A stretch of 64,000 nucleotides of DNA, taken from positions 39,056,533 through 39,120,532 of the forward strand of contig OV121090.1 in assembly GCA_921293015.1 (NCBI GenBank). Reading direction: 5' to 3'. The notes beneath the pieces are model-generated. The model had not been told where the DNA came from. It saw nothing but the letters and a program-made list of their open reading frames with translations, and searched no databases. The stretch comes from Phorcus lineatus. Taxonomy: Eukaryota > Mollusca > Gastropoda > Trochida > Trochidae. Both the position numbers and the translations under genes were made by a program. How positions within the stretch are numbered: position 1 is the stretch's first letter; the number at the start of each line of letters is the position of its first letter. Below are positions 12,001-24,189 of the stretch, one piece after another.

Positions 12001-15000
12001 CTTTCATAGCTCAGTCATACCCAAGCTTCGTTTGTAATTTTTTGAGTTTATATGATTTTTAACTTTTCATGTACTGAGCTTAATGTTGATATATGAATTT
12101 GAATATTTATTTTATGAAATACATCTGTTGTTTGCTAGCAGGGATTGGGAAAGGCAGGGGCCATGGGCCATTTTGCACATTGGATGAAAAAATGGCCCAT
12201 CACAATTGGAAGGGGGAATGTCCCATTCAAAATTCTGAAAATGACTAAAAGCCCTCAAAATGGCCGATTGTCAAAGGTGTCTTTCCCAGTCCCTGTGCTA
12301 GTGAATAAAGTTTGACAATACCAGTAAGAATATCCTTATCCAAAAAGCTATTATAATAACATAAACAGCTTGGATGAGTTGAAACGACTGCAGAAGAACT
12401 CCAGTCTGAAGGAGTTGGATCTGAGACTGAACCCCATCACACGCAGCGAGCCTGACTCCAGACTCTACCTCATACACATGCTGCCCAGTCTCCAGAAACT
12501 TGGTACACTATGCTTTATCTGACCAATCATCTCTGTGATGGCCCCTTTCCTAACTATAGCCAATCCTAGCTTATTCTGTTTGTGTTTCCTGTTTATTGGC
12601 CTATCTCACACTGGTCTGACATTTATTCATTAGGCAGTTAAGGCAGTAATTATCAGGCATTTGGGACTTTCCTTTATTTCATCTCGAGTATAAAAACATC
12701 TGATCTTGTCAATCTAAGATGATTTCAAAATATTCATATTGGATTACACCTTTTGATGGATAGTTACTTGAAACTACTTAAGTCATTTATCGGGTTTGTA
12801 AGACGATATTTGTCCTCAATGTATGTGAGGTGTGAACAACAAATCATTCATGAATAATTATTCTGAGGTCCTGAGTGAATTAGTCTTTGTTCCACACAGA
12901 TGACCGGAGTGTGCGAGACCGAGAGAGGCAAGCAGCCATGATCCACTTCAGTTCCAGTCAGGCTACAGAGATGACCCAGCATCCACCAGAGGATACTTCG
13001 CCCAGAAAGAAGACTCACCCTCGAGCAGAGTTTGTCAACAAGATGCAGAAGAGGGCCTCAGGTGGGTTTAGAGGAGATATATGCTTCTGAAAGTTGAGAA
13101 CAGGGGTATAATTGAATGCTAAAACGGTATGGATGATGATAAGAAAAGTTCATAAGCTAGAACCCTCAGATATGTACGCCTAGGGAAAGACTATATAGTT
13201 GAATAAGACAATTTTTGGCAGAAACTGAGCATACAGACATATTGTTGTTTCATTCATGTGACCTTGTTTGATAGTTCAGACAGTAAATTTCTAATTGCGA
13301 AAAACAAAGGCATCCTAATTCTCAAACATTTACCTGCCATGTCTCGATGTTTTGGGGTGGATAGTTACTTTTAACCAAGAACAGTCTATTATTATTCCAT
13401 TTCTCAACAAATTATGATTCCTGTATATTGACCACTCAGAATAGTTTGACATAAATAAGTTCAAAAATTGATGGTTAGAAAAAAATATTGAAATAAGAGA
13501 GTCCCTACTGATGAATTTATTTACATATTTTGGCAAAAACATTTGTATAAAATGAGAAGAACTTTGTTTTTGATTCAGTGCTTGATGATGATGACGTAGC
13601 TGTACTGGACCTGATAGCACGGACAGGGGGAGATCTGTCCCAGCCCCGCCCCCTCACAGGGTCAGCAGAGCGAGAGGATCGGGCCGAGGAGTACACACTG
13701 GAGGGTGAGGAATTTCAGTACCGACCAGAGACTTTTTGATTTGAAAACAATGGTATGTTGTAAACCACACCAGGGATGAGAATATTGAGTGTTTAACTTA
13801 TTTCACTATATTGGGGTCATTTTTTCACAAAGAAAAGAAACAAAGAGACCTTTTTTTACCTGAGAGGTTGGTGTTTTATCTTATATCTCAAGCAATGACT
13901 TTTTACCTGCTTCTTGAGGAAGTTAAAAAACATAAACACTTTTTTAAAATTAAAGAAACACTTGAACCAAACCATTTTATTTTTTTTTTGGTTCTGAGCG
14001 TATGATATAAGCTTTTAATAATTTATGTAATTTCCTGATGCCAGGGTATCCCGTGACAAATCAGCTATAAAGCCTTGCTTTCCACCTGCATATCCTGGGA
14101 TGTCCTGTTTTACTCCAGTGTCGGATACATTCCAGTAATACCCATGTTGTAATTCTTGAAAAATGATCAGTCAGAATAGGTTTATTTCACAGGTAAAGTG
14201 TCAAATTGGGTTTCAGGTTTGAAGAGTCTTGACGGTGACAAACTGACCCAATCAGAGCCTGGCAGAGAAAGAAGTAACAATAAAGTGAGTCTTTTGTAAT
14301 GAAATTATAATCATTGTTTTATTTCAAGGAAAATGTCTTCCTCCAAGCTCAACCTTAGTTGCCATCAGTTCATTCCGTTTATTTAAGAAATGAAAATATC
14401 CTTTATTTATTTTTTGCAGCAAAGACATCTTCGTACTCGATCCAATTCAATGCCGGACGAACCTGATGACGTGATGTCTGCATATAGGCAACGCTATCCC
14501 AATATTCCTGCTGTTCAGCCAGGGGAACCGTGCACTCAAGATGAAAGAAGGAAACGGTAATTATATTTGTATGTTTTGTTTCACTTGTTTAACAAAAGTT
14601 ATGTAAATATTGAAGTGCTTGAGGCTAGCTGTTTGGCAAGGAGGTTACTCAAACTTAGTCAAATATATATGTGATTCACAATTTAGAAAATATTACTTAA
14701 ATACACCTAAAAATAATGCAAAGGATCATTTTATTTTAGTTAGCTTGCTTAAGGATTACCCTTGTCACTTTGATTTTGAGACAATGCACCATTTGTCGCA
14801 TAATATAATGAATATTATATTTATTCAAATATTAAATCAAATGTTCATGATTGCTAGGGCCACTTTACCAATTCAATGTTTTTGAATAAGATTTCATTGA
14901 TTTATAACCCCACATCTTGCCCTATGGAAATACTGTACTCAGAGGTGGTTATTACCAAAGGATTTCCTGATCCAGAATTATATTTTCAGTTGAGTTGTGT

Positions 15001-18000
15001 ACTCATACTTGTTATTTCCAATGAATTGCTGTAATTTGAAATGTTTATTTCCAATCGATCTTGTATGCATACTTCTATTACAGACCTGACCCAAATCTTG
15101 ACTTCCCCGACGAGATGGACGCGTACACAAAGTATAGGAGTCACGGGTACTTCACCCCTCACCCTGGCGCAGGTATCTCATACTCTTATAGAGATAAGCT
15201 AATGAAAAATAAGATAGAACTGGTTTGACAACTTGATTTCCTATATGCCTGAAATGTTCTTATATTCATGTTGGGTTACAAGTTTCAGACAAGGATGGGA
15301 TGGGACCAAGGTAATCTTTATGGAGAGCAAATGGTTTTCTCTAATGCAGATATTAAGATGATCTTTTATCCTGTCGACAGAAGCAGATGACCTCGAGGTC
15401 AGTCAAGTACCAACAGAGCGCGAGTCGTACCCAAGTCCCCCAAGAATGAGGACTGAGAAACATCGAGACGCTGTGGACCAGCGAGCTCAGGTACAGAGGA
15501 GACCAGTCCCTGCTCAAGTCACAGAGGTGTGATCTCGAAGGAACCATTCTTTTTTAAAAATACATTCAGTTATTGTAATAAATGACAGTTCAGAAAAGTG
15601 TCATTTTAAGCTGATTGAAGGTTATTGTGTTTAAACATTAATTTTTTCAATTGTGTCAAATGTAGAACGTTTCAAGTAATTTCAAGATTTTACCAAGATA
15701 AGCATTGACCAATATCAATTGTCAAAGTGTTTCAAGGACATTCATGCATTTATTCATATATGTTTGTTTGAGACAATTGATTTCAGTCTTGCTTCATGGT
15801 CTTTACTTCTGTACACCCATTTTGTTATAGATAGAAGAAACATTGCAAGAGTTAGGAATACCAAAGCAGTTACAACCTGACCCTCGACAAACCCAAGAAG
15901 AAAACGCCATCAAAACTCGACTTGAAGACAACCCCCAAGGGAGAGAACTCTTGTTTAGATTGCTTGACATGGTGGATCGGTATTGGAATGGAACCAAGTC
16001 TCTACATAAGAATGCAAAATTCAAGGGTGACTATAAACTGTTTTCATTGTCTAAATCAACAATCCCTGAAAATGGATAGTCTGATAAATGTTTACCTTCA
16101 TAATTACACTTGAATTTTAAGAAGATAACTTCATTTCCTGTCATGTTTCGAAGCATCTTGTGCTGTTTCTTCATTCCTAGTTGATCTGCCTCTGGGACTG
16201 TGAAGTAATTAGAACGACATGGTTCATATCTAACTCAAACCTTGCTCTGCTGATCTTCAAATACTCAATGAAAATGGTGATCTTTTCATCATTAGATGTA
16301 CAATTTCTCTTCTGTTGAAAAACTCAAATCTAAATCATCAGAAACACAATCATAATTGCGATGATTATGGATACAGGTTCTCCTCTCGGGCATGTAAAGG
16401 TTCATACTTATTCAATTTCTCTGCTGTTAAATAACTCAAAATAAACAAGAAGGCACACTATCAAGATGATGTTTACAGGAAGCAGGTTGTCCTGTAAAGC
16501 ATGAAAAGGTTTATGTTTATTCAGACATTTACATGGGTGTTGTTTCACTGACCAGGCATGGCCCTTGACACTATAGAGAAAGTGATGTCGACGGGACGTG
16601 GGTTGTCCAAGTCCCAGAGAGAATTGGATCAAATGAGGACAGACCTGCAGAGACTGAAGGATGACAACATTGTACTCAGAGACCGGGACGCAAGGCACAA
16701 AGCTAACCTCGATGGATCCTCGGCTAATGAAACTCACCTCAAGAAATCCCTCCAAAAAGCTTATCAAGATGTGGTACTTGTTTAATTTGTATTACGAAGT
16801 TGAGCTTGAGTGGTTACATGTATTAATTAGGATAGGAGCAACCATTAGCAAAAATGAGTATATGTTATATACTGTCTTGAATAAACCCTTGGCGAGCTTG
16901 GTTTTAGCCCCACTTAAAGGTTACAAGAACTATTTTATCAGTCTATCTAATCAATCATATAGCATTAAAAGATAATGATTGCGAGCAACTCAGTAATCAT
17001 TGAAAAACAGATAACCCCATTGTAATGAAAAGTATTTATAATGTTTCCATTTCTTCTTAAAAAGAGTGATTTTAATTCCTGCACCAATGTGATCTTCTGT
17101 TCAGCAGGGGTTGAAATTAAGCTTGTCATTTAGAATAGTACATTTCTGAAAGTACTAATCCAAAGAAATTCCAGCTGTATAAATGCAGATGCACTATCAT
17201 ATGAGCTGAAATTTTCACTAGTCCTTTTGACTACCAGTTGTTACACTTCACTAGCCTAACTCTATTTCACAAACCATGGGCAACTGGACTTGTGTGGAAG
17301 TGTTCAAACCCTGTTCACTGTTCTGTGACTGTATGATCTTCAGGAGAACCTTCGAGACCAGTTGGACCAGTACGTGAATGAGAACCGACGCCTCACTAAG
17401 AAGCTTGAGTCCCAGGACACCTTCTCAAGCTACCAGGGCGGAGCTGCCTCCTCCATGTCGACTGTCAACCAGACTCAGCTAGGTGAGTCAATAAGCTTCT
17501 TGATATATTCAGTTAATTTATACTTAATTTTTAACATGCACTCATTAATATCCATTTAGACTTTGTGTAGCTAAATGCATGCCAGAAATAGTCAAGGAAA
17601 ATCATAGATCAGATGACATCTTTGTCTACTGAAAACCAGCGACAACTTGGTAGGCATTGTTTGCTCAGTTGACCTCACAAAGTAGGAATGGTTTTTCTAA
17701 TTAGTATAGTATATATCAATGTCTTATGCCGTTAAGTAATGTACTCATTAACATCAATCAGCAGTAATCCATTGTACCTTATATAGGTTTCCATCATCTG
17801 TTAACTCAACCTATCATATCCTGTATATCAACCTTGTTCCTTGTATAAACTACTTTCCACTGTAAACTCTCCTTATCAAAACAATGCGTACATCAAACCA
17901 TTTAAATGTAAAAACACCATCTCATTTATGCATATATTTGCCTTCAATTGTATGTTTATTTGCTTGAAAACGGTGTTAGTATCTACACTGAAATGTCGCA

Positions 18001-19361
18001 ATTTGTGCATTAAAGAAGTTGACTATTCATAACAACTCGTTCTTCTCCATAACAACTCGTTCTTCTTCAAGTAATGTAGACGTGTTTGCTCAGTTCATAA
18101 GACCTCGCCAAGAAGGAATGGTTTAGGATTTTTTTTCTAATTTCCTTGTTTACTGTAGACATTCTTGTTTACTGTTAAGAAGTAATTGTAGATGTGTTTT
18201 CAGAGGACCTGCAGAGACAGAACAGTGGTCTGCAGCACGAGATCGAGGGTTTGAGGACGAGACTGAAACAGTTTGCACAGATGCAGGAGCTCGCCAACAT
18301 GCTGCAGGAGGGTCATAAGTATGTCACAAATTCATCTCAAGTCATCTGCTCTACAGTCAGGCTTAAATAACATCTTCATTATTTTGTATATATATATGCA
18401 CTTATATATAAGTTTGAAGGATACTCAGCACATTTTTAGAGCAGTGTCAACGATTTCATTAAGTGAAGGTCATCATAATTTTTAGCTCATCAGGTCTGAA
18501 AGACCCAATGGGCTTATGGCATGGCAAGGCGTCCGGCGTCCGTCCATCCGTCCGTCCATCCATAAACTTTTCACTTTTTCGACTTCTTCTCCAGAACCAA
18601 TGACTCTAGAGAGCTGAAAAGGTGTGTGTAGACTCCTTGGCCAACGGGGATTCTAAATTGTAGGTTTGGTGACCCCCATGACCCCAAATGGGGTCACAGG
18701 GGTGAAAACCTAAAAAACCTAATTTCATCTTTTTCCCTAGTTCCAAGGCCGCTAATGGCTGAAATATTGCTCAAGCGGCGTTAAACAATAACTCACTCAC
18801 TCCCTAGTTCCAAAAGGTCTAGAGAGCTGAAAAATTGTGTGAAGACTCCTTGGACACTGGGGATTCTAAATTGTAGGTTTGGTGACCACTTGACCCCAAA
18901 TGGGGTAACAGGGGTCAAAATCTTAAAATCCTACTTTCATCTTCTTCTCCAGTTCCAAAAGGTCTTGATAGCTTAATAGTTGTGTGTAGACTCCTTGGAC
19001 AATGGGGATTCTGAATTGTAGGTTCGGTGACCCCTTGACCCCAAATGGGCAATGGGCCTTTTTTATTTGATTGTGAATAACTCGGACGTTGGGACAGGCT
19101 ATCTTTCCTACACTGCCCATGACCCCATGGTCTAAACCACAACACCTATTTCTATCAAAACCTCAATCTATTTCTTTCAGATCTCTGGTTCAAACAAATG
19201 AACATCTATTGAAAGAATTGAGTGAAACGCGACATCGACACAATGAGGAAGTAAAACAGTTGCACTGGAGTTACGATCAGCTGAAGAAGACCATGAGTTA
19301 TCTCCCTTCACAGAACAACTCCTATGGCTCCAATTCACTTTACACAGAGCAAGAGACATGA
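9049..19361 (+). CDS. CEP72: CEP72, centrosomal protein of 72 kDa, complete, 15 exons
   Basis: Exons: 9049-9112, 11195-11322, 11665-11702, 12348-12502, 12900-13061, 13579-13704, 14217-14284, 14420-14556, 15084-15172, 15381-15526, 15831-16026, 16556-16773, 17344-17482, 18204-18318, 19181-19361. Phases agree throughout and give 653 aa (human 647). Residues about 25-130 are SDS22-type leucine-rich repeats (LKSLDLSRNALDNLEGMENL) with a cap ending LPSLQKLDDRSV. The middle is low-complexity with a conserved YFTPHP. Residues about 430-640 are coiled coil, ending in the family signature SLVQTNEHLLKEL and LHWSYDQLKKTM. In vertebrates CEP72 sits at centrosomes and centriolar satellites, recruits KIZ and gamma-tubulin complexes and supports spindle poles. 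The third intron (11703-12347) has U12-type signals. The donor at 16774 could be three bases earlier in the same phase. Confidence 0.93.
9757..10307. mobile_element. TTAA-flanked MITE, CEP72 intron 1
   Basis: Inverted ends of about 31 bp with two mismatches: TTAAAGTCATAGTCTCA at 9757, and its reverse complement ending in CTTTAA at 10307. The span is 551 bp with no coding sequence. Its termini differ from the 7462-7890 family but share TTAAAG and the TTAA target, so it is a separate TTAA-type family. Confidence 0.8.
12135..12301. mobile_element. hAT-type MITE in the CEP72 U12-type intron
   Basis: Imperfect inverted ends: CAGGGATTGGGAAAG on the left and CTTTCCCAGTCCCTG on the right. They are flanked by TGCTAG on both sides, a 6-bp match where hAT usually gives 8. 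CAGGG..CCCTG termini are typical of hAT elements. The interior is about 140 bp and non-coding. Confidence 0.65.
16191..16545. repeat. Imperfect tandem duplication of about 117 bp
   Basis: In the CEP72 intron before exon 12. The blocks at about 16301-16410 and 16411-16530 share the pattern ATTTCTCT.CTGTT.AA..AACTCAAA, then a CAGGTT..CCT segment, then AAAGGTT.AT.CTTATTCA. A weaker third copy precedes them. No coding potential. Confidence 0.6.
18482..19110. repeat. Dispersed mollusc repeat with three internal units and a nested SINE fragment
   Basis: It begins with a CCGTCCATCC-rich head at about 18530-18560. Three copies of a unit of about 170 bp follow, starting near 18596, 18807 and 18950. 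Each contains GACTCCTTGG, GGGGATTCTAAATTG and GACCCCAAATGGGG. Between units, 18752-18802 is a SINE-like tail reading GCGGCGTTAAACAATAACTC then (ACTC)n, a sequence very common in gastropod genomes. Located in the last CEP72 intron. Open frames here are not genes. Confidence 0.75.
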
Positions 19362-19731
19362 AGCCTTAACACTTGGACAAGATTTTAGCTATAAAAGAGT
19401 TGAAGATTTGTACATGCATTTAAAGTTGTTCTCCACTGCAGTAAAATAAGAAATTTATTTTCAGTACAACGTTGCATTTCTGCTAAATTGTTGGATGGTG
19501 TTTTTAACTAAAACGTCAGGAGAGAAGGAAAGAGAACACAACAAGAATATGTCATTAAGAACTGGGACAGTTGTCTAACTGGATACCCAAACCGTTTTTT
19601 GTACCCTTACTGGATACCTATTTTGAGAGGAGGGGTTTTCCTCATAACCGAAAGCCAGCTAATATTTTGTATACATCGCACACGTCATCATCTATCTACT
19701 ACAGAATAAGACAATACAAAATTTAATCTTG

Positions 19732-19737
19732 AATAAA
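19732..19737 (+). terminator. Candidate CEP72 poly(A) signal
   Basis: AATAAA, 371 nt after the CEP72 stop codon. It is the first canonical signal I see on the plus strand in the 3' region. Cleavage has not been verified. Confidence 0.45.
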
Positions 19738-20310
19738 TGTTACAATACACTGATATGATGCACAACTCACATGGTCATACTTGGTGTGTTCTATGCCACA
19801 GGTATCTTGGTTTAGGTCAGTAATGACTATAACTGGTTCATCTTTAAGACCTTTTTTTTATTCTAAGACACTGGACCTTTTTTTATATTCCACTTGAAAT
19901 CTCATATCAACTTCTACTATATGGATATTAAGATAGCAAGGCTTTAATTAGAATAATTTGCCTTCTTTGTACATAATTTCATGATTTTGTCTATCAATTA
20001 TCATTGATGAAATTGTCATTCTGCCTGCAGTGTTATTTAGTTAACATAGTGTCTTTCAGTCCTGATTGTTATTTATGTTCATGACAAATTCAATTTCCCA
20101 AGGAGCTTTATACAGACAGTGTATATATTGATTGTGTACATGTCATGTGGGGACTAGACCGATTCCCTTTTATGAAACTGGCGTTGGTTGTTATGATCTG
20201 CATTTTAGAAAAAATTAATCATCAATATATACTTGGCACAAAAGATAAAGGAACCCTTTACTTTTTGAAGCATCTTAACTTTATTCAAAACAACTGTATG
20301 ATTTTTATTT

Positions 20311-21235
20311 TACACACTTAATAACGAGTATATCCACCATTACCAGCCACACATACACAACATCTTGCTGGCATACTGGACCTCAACCTTCGAATTGTTG
20401 CCCGTGGAATCAAGTGCCACTCTTGTTGAAGTCCTCTTCCTAGGGCATCAAGATTGGCTTGTGCAGTGTCTCTGGCACGCACTCTACACCCTAAAACATC
20501 CCACAAAAGTTTGATGGGGGACAGATCTGGGGACTTGGCCGTCTAGGGTAAAGTTGTCACACCCTCTTGTTGCAAGAAGTTGATTGCGATATGAGATCTG
20601 TGAGCATGTGCATTATGGTCCTGAAACACAAAGTTCCGACCTGCTCTGTGAGCCATTGGAACCAAGTGGGCCTGTCAAATTACCCTGTGCAAGAATAAAG
20701 TCAGCACTTGTATTGGATGAAATCCCTCCCCAGACCATGATAGAGCCGCCTCCATAAAAGTTGTGTTTCTGTAACATGGCTCTTGTCAATTGCTCTCCTT
20801 AACGACGCCACACACACGATCGTGAATCTCAGACAAAAGCGGGACTCATCCTGAACATCACCCATTGCCATTGCCGGTTCCCCAACCTCACATGTTGCTG
20901 AGCCCACTTAATACGAAGACTGTCATGATTACACTTTTGAATGGACGTCCTGCATTTAGACCTCGGCTACAGAGCCTGTTGGTACAGTTCAAAATTCATG
21001 TTCCTGTAGCTCTGAAAAATTCTCTCTTTAGCTCCGGGGCTGTGACAAACAGATTCCTAGCAGCTGTGGTTCTCAGGTCGGTGTCTGGTCTGGAGGTTGG
21101 TAACGCCCTCTGTCAGTAAAGGTTGCTGAGACGCGAAATGACATTTTTTTGGACTTCCTGAGAATGGGGCAACAGCATTCTGAGATTGGTCATCCTCTAT
21201 CATGTCAATGGCCTGCCATTTTTGTGCGTTCGTCA
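20311..21235 (-). pseudogene. Degenerate Tc1/mariner-like transposase
   Basis: Read on the minus strand through several frameshifts and stops, it resembles a Tc1-like DDE transposase. There is an N-terminal helix-turn-helix remnant near 21200-21100, then SIMVWGGISS near 20740-20720, FQDHNAHAHRSHIA near 20630-20590, SPDLSPIKLLWDVLG near 20530-20490, and a C-terminal GGYTRY ending at about 20320. The position expected to carry the third catalytic acidic residue (after SPDLSPI) is lysine, and a stop interrupts the segment just before it. The copy is inactive. I did not find convincing terminal inverted repeats. Confidence 0.85.
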
Positions 21236-23989
21236 GATACTGTCAAGGTGGCCTTTTTGTGATGCATGTGCATTATGTAAAAGGAACATGGTGCTACCCT
21301 GTAGTGTCAGCCCTCAATGCTATCAGTTCTGGGTTTGAATACTTTCAGCATACAGCTTTTGTGTATCATTCCTTCTATAAATTCAAATTGGGGGTTCCCT
21401 TATTTCTTGTGCCTAGTATATATTGCATCATCCTGTCCTCTGTACTTCATTGGTTAATGTATTCCCAAGCTGTAAGTATTTATTGTATTATTGTACACCT
21501 ATTCTGTGTTTTGATTGATTAAGCATGTAAGATTGGGCTTATATGTTAATTAGAAAGCTGTAATAATAAATTGGAAGAGTCAAATTTAACATTTAGATTA
21601 AACTTAAATGTTGATTAATGGTTTTCACCTCTAGGATGCTAAATTGTATAGAGTAGGTAGACATGAGGTAGATAAAATAACAAATCTCACCAATCGGCTC
21701 TTGAATCAAGCATGAAGTTTAAATACAATTGGTTTTAATCAAGATGCTTCAAATTTTTCTTTTCAAAGAAAATATATTTTAACTTTAGTAAAGAACTTCT
21801 TGTAAATGTGTATAAAAGATGTAAGAAATTTTTTATGTTACATTACGGTCAATGCAATGTTTTATTCAGTATTATTCATATAATCTTTAGTTGCGTCTTT
21901 AATCTTATGAATTACTCCGTCCAATATTTGGTGCTGCCTATAGTAGTGAAGAGTTGTTGATAAATAATGTGATTCCCTTGCATGTTTTTCTTTTGATTTG
22001 AGACCAAATGATCCAGTATGTATCATTCCATAAATGTAATATGATTGCAGGCAAATGAAATATGATGTAATTTAAAAATTTACATGATATAATGTAGCTG
22101 TATCTTTATTATTGTTGACAGAAAATGATAATACACACATGAAATAAATGTTGTTTTGATTCAAGATTTTACACCCATGTCATGCACACTCCTGGTGAAG
22201 TGATTTCCAGTTAATGCTGTTCTGAGGAATACTTAACTTCTATGAAACAAGCTGGCTAGTAATGTTGTAGAAAGAAAGAAAACAACTGTTATGGCTTTGA
22301 TTTGTGAAGAAATATTTGCTGTAATCAGCTAGAGCTGCCCATCTGCACTGCCAAACTTTATTTAATAATTTTTTACGGGCAGGAGAGACTTAATCACATG
22401 TGAGGCCGTAAGTTTTAGTGGGGTTATATCCCAGGGTATAAGAGTGGAGCAAGAGCGTACACGTTTTACCCTGAGACGGCATGGCGATTATTTGGTAGGT
22501 TGTCCATTCTCTTACCGCCTTTCCAGAATAACTGAGCATGAATTTTGGTCATTCCATCACTGCACCATTTGAGGGCAGTGCCTCCAAGTCAGCTCCAGTG
22601 AAGATCTGGCACAGAGAAGTTGGAGGATTGCAGCATGGCTTAAGTTGGCTAATTATAGACTGGTGCAAGTTGTCATAAAGAGGAAGTTGACCGTCATTTT
22701 GAGATCAAATGAGACAAATCCTTATACACTATTTTACTTTTCCTCTTTTAATGAACAAAGATAATCAGATTCTGAAATCTTGGCATTTAGGACAAATAAA
22801 GGAGAAATGTGACACCTATCAAAGTTAGGGCAAAACATTACAGTCCTTGACACTAAAGAGAAATAGGGCAAAACATTATGCCCCAGTATGCTTGATTTTC
22901 ATCTAAAATTGCATCATGATAAAAACAGTTTTGTCTTAGATTGTTTATTAAGAAATTGTGAAGAAAACATCAGATAAATACATTAATATTAAAGAAATGC
23001 AAAAATACAGATGTGTCCAGATTTTAAATTCATTGAGAATGTCATGAAATATTTTAAGTTTATGGCAATAATTACCACAAATGTAGTCTATGGGGTCAAC
23101 ATGAGATTTTTTATTTATGAAAGATTTTAGAGAAAAATTAAGTAACCTTCACACCTTTAAATGTGTCCTGTGAATTATAAAGACCAAGATAACTTGTAGG
23201 CATTTTTTTTTTATAAATGAAACACAAGCAAATTATAGCACACTTTTCTTAATTATAAACTCAATCTTTCATTATTAACCAATTACTATTGAATTACCAT
23301 TCTTTGAATTGCACAAGCTCCAAAATAATTTAGATAGTGAACCCAAGGAGATCTAATACCGTTGATAATTTGTAAAAAATTGTTCTTAGATCATTTTATA
23401 TCTACTTATTTTTAAAATCTTTTCAAATGAGAATCTAAAACTTTTGGCTTGCAATATACCACCACATTTTGGGCATCAAGCTATTACCATAGTCATATAA
23501 CCTTTCCCCCTCTCTTGGCATGTTCTCTCATATTACCAGGGTCATCATGGCCACTATTCTTTTTGGTCAGCTACAACATAATATGTTTTCACATGTTTAG
23601 CAAAAAGAGGTTGAATTTACCTACTATCTTGTAAAAATTCTGCACAAATTAGCTAATTAATTAATTGATAATGAAAACTTTTAGTATATATGAAGATACT
23701 ACATCAACCAACAACAGTAAGTAACAGCAGGCATTTTGAAATGTGATAGAAAAGAATTATTGAAATACTTTCATAGTGCCGTAAGTTTTAATTCAAAACA
23801 ATATCAAACATAATATTTGAAAACAACACACATTTCAACATGAATTGTCAAATATTTAAATAGTGTTAAAAGTTAACTAATTATGAATTATCAATGCAAA
23901 CTACAAAATGGAAAATGGCAAGACCTCACAACGAATTAATAGCTCAGCATGAGAAAAATGTAAACAAAAGAGATATTTCCCTTGTAACT
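21236..23989. other. AT-rich convergent intergenic region
   Basis: Lies between the 3' ends of CEP72 (plus) and CLPTM1L (minus). It probably contains the CLPTM1L 3' UTR; several minus-strand AATAAA signals exist, for example near 22359 and 22937. A moderately complex block at 22370-22650 looks like an old repeat but I cannot name it. No coding sequence is supported. Confidence 0.4.
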
Positions 23990-24058
23990 CATTCGTCCCA
24001 ACAGAGGTAACTCCGTCATAAATTTCTATGACGGAGCTACCACTTTTGGGACAGAATG
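23990..24058. mobile_element. 69-bp TIR-only relic of the Mutator-like MITE family at 59127
   Basis: A near-perfect palindrome CATTCGTCCCAACAGAGG .. GGGACAGAATG, with the core CTCCGTCATA / TATGACGGAG. Both halves match the terminal inverted repeats of the element at 59127-59585. The whole interior is missing, leaving the TIRs nearly abutted. No target duplication is visible. Confidence 0.7.
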
Positions 24059-24189
24059 CCATTACCTGGAACAGATCCATGTTTAGTTTAAAGTGTAGAT
24101 AATTATCATTTCATTCATCCTTATTCTGTCAGATGTATTTGTTTGATTGAAGCGTAAATTTTGGGGCATTTAAGGTTGCCTATTGCGAC

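Noticed and set aside
18915-19145. Minus-strand ORFs in the last CEP72 intron
   Set aside because: They lie wholly inside the dispersed GACCCC/GGGG repeat block and match no protein family I recognise.
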